Part shown: in pieces, positions 1-7,197 of the stretch
How the letters are laid out: each line of letters opens with the position of its first letter
Position numbering within the stretch: the first letter of the stretch is position 1
Source of the DNA: Nocardioides sp. TF02-7
GTDB taxonomy: Bacteria > Actinomycetota > Actinomycetes > Propionibacteriales > Nocardioidaceae
Direction of reading: 5' to 3'
DNA: 64,000 nt
Assembly: GCF_022437945.1 (NCBI RefSeq)
Contig: NZ_CP092535.1
Coordinates: 1,550,001 to 1,614,000, forward strand
Notes under the pieces: model-generated
Databases searched by the model: none
The model's input: only the letters and a program-made list of their open reading frames with translations
What the model was told of the DNA's origin: nothing
Program-made: the position numbers and the translations under genes

Positions 1-317
1 CGATGGTGTTCGTCTACGCGATCCTCATCCCCCGCTTCCTCCGGGTGACGGGGTCGGCGGCCGCGACGGTGCTGTGCGGTGGGCTCGTCTATGCCGGCCT
101 GCACGTCTGGGACGCCTGGACCGTGCTCAGCTCACCGCGTTCGGCCGCGCTGTCGATCGCCTTCCTCGTCTTCACCTACCTGGGGCCGGGGATGATCAAG
201 AGCTTCCTGACCCTCCGCACCGGCAACGCGTGGGTCCACGTGTGGGCCTACCACGCGTTCGCGCCGCACACGCTGATCGATACGCCGCACATCGTGCAGG
301 TCTTCCGCATGCGGTGA
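1..317 (+). CDS. CPBP-family membrane protein, C-terminal part
   Basis: The frame is open from the window edge to TGA at 315-317, so the gene probably starts upstream; the ATG at 3 need not be the start. The roughly 104 visible residues include hydrophobic segments and two His-containing stretches: VYAGLHVWD near residue 30, and YHAFAPHTLIDTPHIV near the end. These resemble the second and third conserved motifs of CPBP (CAAX protease/Abi) membrane metalloproteases. The EExxxR motif that would settle the family lies outside the window. The gene ends 46 bp before the degenerate tRNA fragment at 363, so I place it in the host chromosome, outside the island. The substrate is unknown. Confidence 0.5.
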   Translation, partial: MVFVYAILIPRFLRVTGSAAATVLCGGLVYAGLHVWDAWTVLSSPRSAALSIAFLVFTYLGPGMIKSFLTLRTGNAWVHVWAYHAFAPHTLIDTPHIVQVFRMR

Positions 318-362
318 GAGGTCGCGGTTGGAAGCTCGAACGTGTGTCGTGGAACGGTTGGG

Positions 363-396
363 GCCGCCTGTCGGCATCAAACCGACCACCTGCTCA
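363..396. repeat. Degenerate 3' half of tRNA-Thr, candidate distal attachment site
   Basis: This 34-bp stretch matches 9564-9597, the 3' half of the intact tRNA-Thr, in the same orientation with three mismatches. It includes the acceptor 3' strand, the T arm and the end of the anticodon arm. The similarity stops abruptly after 396. Integrases of the tyrosine family commonly recombine in the 3' part of a tRNA and leave such a partial copy at the far end of the element. The mismatches suggest an old event or an att sequence that has drifted. Confidence 0.65.
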
Positions 397-1007
397 CCCC
401 TGGTGGTGGAGGTCGAGAACTGCGGAGCTCTAAAGGGCGCGTTCAGGCGTCACTCGGGTCCAGTCCGACGCCGTCCAAAGCGATGGCGGTCGAGAGAACG
501 CGGCGAAACGTGCCGCAACACATGTCACTGAATCGTGCCGGCCTGCGGGCGATGCGGGATCGATCCCTATCGGTCCACAACGACGTAGAGACGCTCGTGA
601 CCGAAGTCAGGCCATGCGGCTCATCGAGGTAAGCGAACGCCGCGGTCACTGCACTGACGCCAGCCCGTGGTGCGAGGTTGGCATCGTCGGACGCCTGTGT
701 TTGGACACCCCTTAGGTTTTGGGGGCATGCGTCGACACTTGCGGCGGTATGACGCAGGGTCGCCCGGCGCCCGGCCCGACGTCGGGACAACCAGATTGAC
801 TCGGGTCGTCCGGCGGCTGCAGAAATCGCATGCGCCCGTCTGTAGTCGAAACGGCTGATGTCCGGCCCTACCGCATCGTGGCAGGTTGTTGACCCAAACG
901 GTCGCACGGATCAGCCCGCTGAAGACACAACCGGTTGCTCAGCAGCGCTCCTTGCGAGAGTGTCCTTACGCGAGCGACATCCAAGATGACGGCGGGGACT
1001 AAGGCTC
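397..1007. other. Island left end, no convincing gene
   Basis: About 610 bp between the tRNA fragment and the first island gene. Open frames exist on both strands, the longest on minus at 443-907. None has the codon bias of the neighbouring genes, a recognisable domain or a good ribosome binding site. I see nothing functional here except the probable promoter and ribosome binding region of the gene starting at 1008, with a GGCGGGGA stretch about 12 bp before its ATG. Confidence 0.4.
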
Positions 1008-1790
1008 ATGGCAGACGAAGACGACCAGAAGGCGCCTGCACGGCGCAAGCAGGCCATCAAGCTCAAGTCAGAGCAGCGTTGGCTCGTCGGACTACTCGGT
1101 GCCGCCGGAATGGGGGCCGGCAGTGTCGCCACCTTCCTAGACGCTGCAGAAGTTGGCCCCGCCGTGATGATCGGCATCGGAGCGATCTTCTTCCTGATCG
1201 GGTTGGCTGGCGTACTCCCGACTCGACTAAAGATCGGGGATACCGAAGCTGAGTTCTGGCAAGAGGTCGGTGAGAAGGTCGGAGAAGTACTCGAACAACT
1301 GCCGCCACAGACTCGCGCCGAGGTGTTGGCCTCGATCGCCACGTCTGCGCCAGAAGCGGTGGGCCCTTCACTGCAGGCTGCCGCATACGACGAGATGATT
1401 ATTCAGATGGTCAAGGACGCCGTCGACGCCATCAACGCGAACCGTATACCCGAGCAACACGTCAAGGTCATTGTTCCGACCACCCGAACACCGCAGTTCG
1501 ATGTGACCGTGATTGACCCTCTCAACGGTGAATTGGAGATCGACATCAAGGGATACAGCAAACCAGCCGGCGCAGACGCTGTTCACAAGCTCGTGAGTCG
1601 CTCGACGATCACCGCCAACGTCGCGCCGAGATCGAACAGGCGGGCAATGTTGATCACTCGGTCGGGCATCAGCAAGTCCGCTAAGGCGGTCGCAGATCAG
1701 TTCCCGAACGTAGTGACCGTTGAGATCGCTGGCCCGGAAGACGGGCGCAAGCTCGTGAGCGCCCTCGAGCGGGGACTGACCTTCAACTAG
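1008..1790 (+). CDS. Membrane-anchored putative PD-(D/E)XK nuclease
   Basis: 260 aa. Residues 1-25 are charged, followed by two hydrophobic segments (about 27-45 and 49-67) that look like a membrane hairpin. A helical linker rich in Glu and Gln follows. The C-terminal half has a pattern typical of restriction-endonuclease-like folds: a strand with Asp (QFDVTVID, about residue 165) and then LEIDIKGY, which fits the (D/E)-X-K element. The arrangement suggests a soluble nuclease domain tethered to the cytoplasmic side of the membrane. That is known for some phage-defence effectors, but the function here is inferred. The gene stands alone on plus, with the retron module on the opposite strand downstream. 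Its base composition is less GC-rich than the host genes. Confidence 0.5.
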   Translation: MADEDDQKAPARRKQAIKLKSEQRWLVGLLGAAGMGAGSVATFLDAAEVGPAVMIGIGAIFFLIGLAGVLPTRLKIGDTEAEFWQEVGEKVGEVLEQLPPQTRAEVLASIATSAPEAVGPSLQAAAYDEMIIQMVKDAVDAINANRIPEQHVKVIVPTTRTPQFDVTVIDPLNGELEIDIKGYSKPAGADAVHKLVSRSTITANVAPRSNRRAMLITRSGISKSAKAVADQFPNVVTVEIAGPEDGRKLVSALERGLTFN

Positions 1791-2016
1791 GACTCGTTCG
1801 TCCCGCAGGTAACCGCTTCGGTGCCGCGGCTCTACTAGGCACCAAGGAGACGCTCAGGCGCCTGAGCCGAACACCTTCCCATCGACCAGCACGGTCGGTC
1901 GAAGGCTACGGCGCTGCGTATCCGGCCGACTGGACGTGCCACACGCGGTGGAGTGACACTCCTGTTTCGCGAGCATGCTGGTTGCCAGGATTTCGCTTCC
2001 TAAGCCGGGGCTCCTG

Positions 2017-2235
2017 ATGGACGTCGACGGGGATACGGTCGGATACATGGAATCGACCTCATTGGAGCATCGGATCTCTCTGCTGGAGGACGCAGTACTA
2101 CAGATTGCCGACATGCAGGACCCGGCGGGAGCCGAGTTTCCGATCGTGGGCAACGATGAACGCAGCCGCAAGTTGAACGCTGCTGCACGACGGCTGCAGG
2201 AGGTAGCGAGTCTGATCCGAGGGTCACGGATGTAG
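2017..2235 (+). CDS. Small hypothetical helical protein
   Basis: 72 aa if the ATG at 2017 is used, 62 aa from the ATG at 2047. From residue 11 (MESTSLEHRISLLEDAV) to the C terminus (LNAAARRLQEVASLI) the sequence looks like two amphipathic helices joined by a loop with NDERS. No domain is recognised. It sits between the membrane nuclease gene and the 3' end of the reverse transcriptase gene, which converges on it. Coding status is inferred from regular hydrophobic spacing only; it could be a small regulator or a chance frame. Confidence 0.35.
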   Translation: MDVDGDTVGYMESTSLEHRISLLEDAVLQIADMQDPAGAEFPIVGNDERSRKLNAAARRLQEVASLIRGSRM

Positions 2236-2378
2236 CTCGCCCCGAGCGCGTTGACCGAATAGTACGCGGCGGAATGGGCCACGTCAGATGGCACCGATTC
2301 GTGCACCAGTCACGTGGATGCGCTACTGCTCGTGGCGCGTCGGGTCAGTCTGTTATCGATGCAGCGGGGCGCACGTCG

Positions 2379-3358
2379 TCACCAGCCGGTGGGGAAGTTT
2401 ATCTCCTCAAGGATCCGATCCCATTCGCGAGACGAGGGCTGCTCGGGGTGCCGCGTCGGAATCTCATTCCACATCGCTCGCAAGCGCGCACCGAAGACAG
2501 GGTCGACATGCGCGGCATAGTGCACCCAGCCGTGCAGGCGATCAGGCTCTATGGGCGTAGGGGACATGCGCCTAGCGCTCCGGACGCCGAATTTCGATGC
2601 GAAGTAGACCTCTCTGCGAAGAAGTCTCTTCATTTGGCGGGGGATATGCGGGCTCGCGCTGTCGCCAACGTACAGGCCCGTGACGAACTGGGGCTTGCCT
2701 CTTCTCATGAAACGGGTCTTCTTGGAGTTGACTCGCCAACCCAATCCGCCAAGGCGTTGGTCGAGCTCGGCAAGAAAGTCGTCATTCACTAGGTCGACCG
2801 CCCCAGAGAAAGTCAAGTCGTCGACATAGCGAGTATAAGCAACGCCCTCGACCTTGGCGAAGTCGGAGATCACGACGTCAGTGGCTGCGAATGCGAGATT
2901 CGACAATAGAGGACTCGTGCTGAATCCCTGTGCCAGGGAGTCGTCGACGAGCGCGATATCTGCGACCGCGCTAGCCGCTTCCAGGTCGAAGTCGAAGTCG
3001 CCCAGAGCCTGCGTCAGCTTCAGTCGGTCGACTGTTCCAAAAAGTCCTTCAGGTCAACCCGAAGGACGACGTCCTTACCTAGGTGGACGGCGGCGTTGGT
3101 CGCGATGTCGCGACCCTTGATGAAGCCATGAACCTCCTTCGGAGGCGCATACCTGGACGCAAGTGTCAGGCCGCCGCGCAGTTGCTTGAGAACGCGGTCG
3201 AGGTGGACGGTCGGCCTCAGAACCTCGCGTGGACGGCGTCGTGTTTGAGGGATCGTGATTCGCGTGAAGCCCGAGCCAGTCTTCACCAAACCGCCCCACC
3301 GCCGAAGCTCATCGGGATGGAGGCTGCTTAGGTATGCGATTTCGGAAAGGTCAGGCAC
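2379..3358 (-). CDS. Retron-type reverse transcriptase (one-base frameshift)
   Basis: About 326 aa when one base is added to the A5 run at 3039-3043 (T5 in the coding sense, expected T6). The joined product shows retron RT landmarks in order: HGFIKGRDIATNAAVH, which contains the NAxxH element of retron region X; the motif A strand VLRVDLKDFF; GFSTSPLLSNLAF; the catalytic YTRYVDDLTF with the YxDD box; and GKPQFVTGLYV with the VTG of region Y. The length is normal for stand-alone retron RTs. It should copy part of a partner non-coding RNA into msDNA. The effector candidate lies immediately upstream (3479-4227) with a 120-bp structured gap between them. The frameshift falls just after motif A, so as written only the first 112 residues would be made. 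It may be a base-calling error or real decay. Confidence 0.8.
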
Positions 3359-3478
3359 TCGGCACTGCCTGGTGCGACCGGGAGTGGGCCCTGCGCCTGC
3401 TACTCAGTCCTAACGCGTGCGAACTCGCACACCACCTGGCTCCACTCCCGGCGCAGGTCCAAGCGTATCGCAGTCGAG
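3359..3478 (-). ncRNA. Candidate retron msr-msd RNA region
   Basis: The 120-bp gap between the DUF3800-like gene and the RT start contains nested inverted repeats. A 10-bp perfect pair lies at 3378-3387 and 3442-3451. An 8-bp pair at 3390-3397 and 3450-3457 is mutually exclusive with part of the first. A tight hairpin lies at 3417-3430. Retron RNAs are typically encoded next to the RT and have such stems. I could not assign a branching G or the a1/a2 pair, so the boundaries are only the intergenic limits. Confidence 0.35.
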
Positions 3479-4227
3479 TCATCGCAGCGTCGTCCGACGG
3501 ATAACTCGAGAGCTATCGAGATTGCGCGCCGACGAAACCGACCCGAGGATTGCTCTGAACGATCTTGACTTGTTGTCCGCCGGGTCGACTGCGCCGATTC
3601 CACCCGATTTTGTTGCGAGCCATTGGTTGAAGACATGCAGGACGTAGTCCGGAAGCGCAAGAAGATCGGGCTGACGCTTGACGCCGAACTTGACATCGAT
3701 CGCGGGGGTCGGACCCTTGAGTGATTGTGCCGCTTGAAGGACTACCCGCTCTGTGTAGCGATCCATTGCATGAGCCGACTCGAAAAAGGAAGGTAATTTT
3801 CGGACGACCTCGGTAGGTGCGAATAATGTCGCGCGCCAGCCTGTGAGTGGCAATCATGAGAAGCCGCTTCTCAGACAGGTCCTTGCGCAACGTTTTATCG
3901 CTGTAGACGATCAAGGATTTGAACTCTAGGGCTCTTGCGAGGAACGCGATAAACTCAATACGCACCTCAAACGGATCTGAAGTAGCGTGAAATCCGCGCT
4001 CTCGAAATTCGAGAAAAACTCTCCAGACCGTCCAGGTAGAAGCGTCCTTGGACATCGTCATGGACTCTTGAGATTGCCGAGTTCAGCCGATCTGCGTCCG
4101 TCTCCTCGATGACCGTTGCCGCCGCCGCAACGAATGGTGAGTAACTCTCGTCGAGAAGGGCGAGAACCGGCCCAGTGGCCTCAGTCACGCCGAGCACTTC
4201 GGGGGGCGTGGCATCACCCTGGTCCAT
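3479..4227 (-). CDS. DUF3800-like protein, probable retron effector (two frameshifts)
   Basis: About 249 aa after removing one T from each of two T5 runs (in the coding sense), near 4015 and 3785. The joined sequence begins MDQGDATPPEVL and has an early LALLDES motif, then HATSDPFEVRIEFIAF, IVYSDKTLRKD, ITFLFESAHAM and near the C terminus KRQPDLLALPDYVLHV. An N-terminal D-E-S and a late Q-x-x-D-x-x-x-x-x-D-Y are the conserved acidic positions of DUF3800, a family with a predicted RNase H-like fold. DUF3800 proteins are known retron partners (type VII as I recall the scheme). Position just upstream of the RT, same strand, supports this role. The family call rests on motif reading, not on a search. 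Confidence 0.55.
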
Positions 4228-4320
4228 GGACCGGAGCCTAGCGGGCCCACTGGTCCCGCGTCCGCACTCTCGCTTGCCCCGATCGACGACCACCCCTATC
4301 TGGGCGGCGTCCCGCGGAAG

Positions 4321-5243
4321 CTATACGTCTGCGACGTACGCGGTGAGGAAGTGGACGCCGTGGCGGTCGAGGTTTCCTCGGGCACGGTCGTAGTGCTCGG
4401 TGGTTCGCGGGTCGGCATGCCGAGCGAGGATCTGGGCGTCCCGCAGCGGGACGCCAGCGTCGAGGGCGTTGGTGATCGCGGCGTGGCGCAGCGAGTGAGG
4501 GCTGATGTGTCGCGGAATCGCTGCGGCCCGGGCGATGCGCTGGACCATCCGATAGACGTCACGGCGATCAACCGGCTTGCCGGTGAGCGGACGCAGGATG
4601 AGGGGTCCGGCGCTCCGCTCGCCTCGGCATGCCTCGAGCACTCGAAGAACCGGGACAGTGATTGGCATGGTGGCGGGCTTGTTGCCCTTGCCGACCTGCG
4701 CAGGACGCGGTGGCCGCGCAGCGTCTCGGCGTAGTCCTCGATCCGGACCGCCGCCGCCTCCGAGGCTCGCAGGGCGTTGATACCAAGAAGATGCGCGAGA
4801 GCACCGTGATGGACGGAGATCGTCTGAGCGACCTGAAGGAACCGGATGAGCTCGAGCCGGTCGAGCCCTTGGGTACGCGATTCATCGCGATGCACCTCGG
4901 GTAGTCGGGCGTAGACCGCTGGGTCGGTCGGCGTGAGTGCGTCGATGTGGGCGAAGCGGAAGTATCCGCGTACCCCATGCATCAGTGTGACCACGGATGA
5001 GGCCATCAGGCCGCTTTCGGTCAATGAGCGGATGTAGAGCTCGACGTGTGCACGCTCCACGCCGATCAAGGCGTCGATCCCGTTGGTCTCGCACCAGGCG
5101 AACCACCGGCGCAGCTGGTAGGCGTACAGGTGGTGAGTCGGTCCGGAATAGCGGGCGAGGAACGAGACGGCGGCGGGTTGCGCGGGCGTCATCTTGGCAG
5201 GCTGGAACGGCAGCAGGTCGCGAGGGGCGTGTTGGCTGGTCAT
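4321..5243 (-). CDS. Tyrosine recombinase / integrase (one frameshift)
   Basis: About 307 aa. The N-terminal core-binding domain runs to about residue 125 (FLARYSGPTHHLYAYQL, VELYIRSLTESG). The catalytic domain carries the first Arg in NALRASEAAAVRIED, a Lys in the GKGNKP turn, ISPHSLRHAAI with the HxxR box, HADPRTTEHY with the second His, and the nucleophile Tyr. A one-base indel near 4690 splits the frame between the first Arg and the Lys; both halves are otherwise intact. It is the obvious enzyme for integration into the tRNA-Thr gene, but it lies mid-island and not next to either att-like end. The closest relatives are likely the XerD-like recombinases of actinobacterial islands. Confidence 0.85.
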
Positions 5244-5398
5244 GTAGTTCTCCGCGGCGATGCCGAGGTGACCTGCCGTGCTCGCCGTCGACCCGACGAG
5301 GTCAGAGAACCGACGCTACGCGCAGCAATGGCACTCGACGGTGTTGATGAGTCGGCTGCCACGAAGCCGCGCAAGCGGCGCAATGACGCGGTCGTGGT

Positions 5399-5560
5399 TC
5401 ACCGACCTGGGTGGTACTCGCCCGCCAGGTATCGGAGGAATCGCTCGGCCCGATCGACGTAGGTGTGGACCGTGTTCTCGCTCAGTCCGGACCCGCGAAG
5501 CTCTCGCTCGAACTCGGCGAGGCCTGCCTTCAGTTCTGACATCATCCAGTTGCCATCCAT
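5399..5560 (-). CDS. Small SAM-like (integrase N-domain) protein
   Basis: 53 aa: MDGNWMMSELKAGLAEF at the start, then SGLSENTVHTYVDRAERFLRYL. The second half is the typical helix pair of the SAM-like core-binding domain of tyrosine recombinases (the T-V-x-x-Y-x-x-x-x-x-x-F pattern). It stops before any catalytic domain. The full integrase downstream has its own core-binding domain, so this is either a stand-alone DNA-binding partner or the remnant of a second recombinase. The tandem 12-bp repeats at 5571-5594 lie directly upstream of its start. Confidence 0.5.
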   Translation of the reverse strand: MDGNWMMSELKAGLAEFERELRGSGLSENTVHTYVDRAERFLRYLAGEYHPGR

Positions 5561-5570
5561 GACCACCAGC

Positions 5571-5594
5571 GTGGATGTAAACGTGGATGTAAAC
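5571..5594. repeat. Two tandem 12-bp direct repeats
   Basis: The 12-mer GTGGATGTAAAC occurs twice without a gap, at 5571-5582 and 5583-5594. It lies 10 bp upstream of the small SAM-like gene (minus) and 170 bp upstream of the ABC-3C operon (plus). The AT-richer sequence stands out. It may be an arm-type recombinase site or an operator for the divergent promoters. Confidence 0.6.
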
Positions 5595-5763
5595 ACTGGG
5601 GGCTTGTCTAGTACATCTTGCCAAGGAGATCGACCCCGGGGAACAGGCGGCGGTACGACGCGGTCCGTCGGCAGGGGGTACGGGGCAGGTAAAGAGGATC
5701 CAGCCGGGGCATCTGCGTCGGTTCGACCACAGGCCGTCGGCTGCGCCACTACGCTCCAGAACC

Positions 5764-6703
5764 ATGACGCTGCCCGACCCCCTGCAAGGCATTCCAGCCC
5801 TGCCTTCTGGAGACGATTTCGAGGCATTCGTCTGGAGTCTCCTGCAGCGTCGGTATCCGCCGGAGAACCTGCGTTACTTCCCTGCTGCGATGGGTGGAGA
5901 CAAGGGACTCGAAGGGTTCTCGACCGACGGCATCGGTTACCAGTGCTACGCAGACAAGGACTCCCTCACGCTGCGCGCCCGCACCGACAAGCAAAAGGCG
6001 AAACTCACCCGCGACACCAGCAAGTTGAAGAAGAACAAGGACGCACTGGTCGCCCTTCTCGACGGGACCGTCCTTGACCACTACTTCCTCATCGTTCCCG
6101 AGTACCACTCGACCGAAGTCATCGCGCACGCCAACAAACGAGCGCAGCTGGTCCGCTCGTGGGGCCTCCCGTTCATCTCCGACAAGTTCGCCATCGCGCC
6201 GAAGACCCCACAGGACTACCAAGGGCAATACCAGGCGGCGCTCCTCGACGCCGCCGCCCAAGTCCTACTCGCCGAGCCGACTGTGAGCGATGCGGCCGTA
6301 GACGGCTTCGGCGGGAAGGAACCAGCGCTGGCGACCACGTTGCTGGAAAAAGTTGGAACGCCTCAAGGACCATCACCCCGCCGCAGATGTGGGCGTCATG
6401 CGCGCCTCGCTCACACGCTGGTTCCTCGCCAAGGAAGAAATGATGGAAGCCCTGCGGGGCATGCCGCAAACCCGCGAATCCGTCGAGGCGCAGCGACGCC
6501 TGCGCCAAGAAGCGCTGGAGTTCGAGAACGGATTTGCCGTCACCCAGCCGCACAACCGAGTCATGCAGGTGGTGGCTGACTACGCGAAGCAACTGGAAAC
6601 GAGCGTCGCGGGCTTGAAGCCCGGAGACGCTCAGCGGCTCTCGCGAGGGCAAGTGGGCGAGTGGCTGATGCGTTGTCCCCTCGAGTTCCAGGCGGCGCCG
6701 TGA
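5764..6703 (+). CDS. ABC-3C system nuclease-like component (one frameshift)
   Basis: About 313 aa after dropping one A from the A5 run near 6348, which joins ATTLLEK to LERLKDHHPA. The N-terminal domain has DFEAFVWSLLQRRYPPENL and then GGDKGLEGF and IGYQCYADKD. This is a G-D-x-G-x-(D/E)-G...YQC pattern like the Mrr-type PD-(D/E)XK core, although the usual Lys is replaced by Tyr or moved (QCYADK). A Lys-rich helix follows (LTRDTSKLKKNKD). The C-terminal part is helical (SLTRWFLAKEEMMEAL). It is first in a three-gene operon, with a GTGA overlap into the next gene. ABC-3C systems pair an ATPase and a middle component with variable effectors, so this is the likely effector. Confidence 0.6.
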
Positions 6704-7197
6704 GTGAGCAGCCCATCGAGCTCGACGACTCCGCCGTGCTTGACTGGCTTAACGCACCGATGAACTTCACCGCGCGTGCCGACCCCATCTCGCCAGACTT
6801 CCGCCCCGAACGCCGTGTGGCTGTGTGCATGCTCATCGTCGACAAAAGCCGAGCAGGGAAGGCGTCATGGAAGGCCATGCACGTGCTCAGCTGGGCGCTC
6901 CAGTCACCAAAACGTGTCGAGATGCTGACCAATCTCAAGAGCGGCACCGACCTGCTCGACATGCCTGTGGTTCGGTTTGAGCCAGCCCTCGACAGAGCGC
7001 TTGACCTCGCCCGTGGGCTGGGGTTCCTCGCCCGGGACGGCGGCGGGCCGTTCGAGCTCACAGTCGCGGGCCGGGACGCGCTTGCCGAGGTGCGGGATGC
7101 GGGAGTCCTCGAGTTGGAAGTGGCGGCTCTCGCCGCCGTGAACGGGAAAGTGTCGAACCGAGACGTGGAGCGACTTCTGGAATGGCGGTCACGATGA
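6700..7197 (+). CDS. ABC-3C middle component
   Basis: 165 aa, GTG start at 6700 chosen because it overlaps the upstream stop codon by GTGA. The sequence reads AVLDWLNAPMNFTARADPIS near the start, then a region with LLDMPVVRFEPALDRALDLARGLGFLAR and VAGRDALAEV. This is the look of the winged-helix middle component (MC) of ABC-three-component systems, which bridges the ATPase and the effector. There are no catalytic motifs. Its stop overlaps the ATPase start by ATGA, which argues for translational coupling and a complex with fixed stoichiometry. Confidence 0.6.
   Translation: MSEQPIELDDSAVLDWLNAPMNFTARADPISPDFRPERRVAVCMLIVDKSRAGKASWKAMHVLSWALQSPKRVEMLTNLKSGTDLLDMPVVRFEPALDRALDLARGLGFLARDGGGPFELTVAGRDALAEVRDAGVLELEVAALAAVNGKVSNRDVERLLEWRSR

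Noticed and set aside
443..907. 154-residue minus-strand frame at the island left end
   Set aside because: No ribosome binding site, Arg/Ser-rich composition unlike real genes here, and no recognisable domain.
2379..3358. Group II intron or diversity-generating retroelement RT
   Set aside because: There is no maturase or endonuclease domain, no intron-like RNA domain V after the gene and no template/variable repeat pair; NAxxH and VTG point to a retron.
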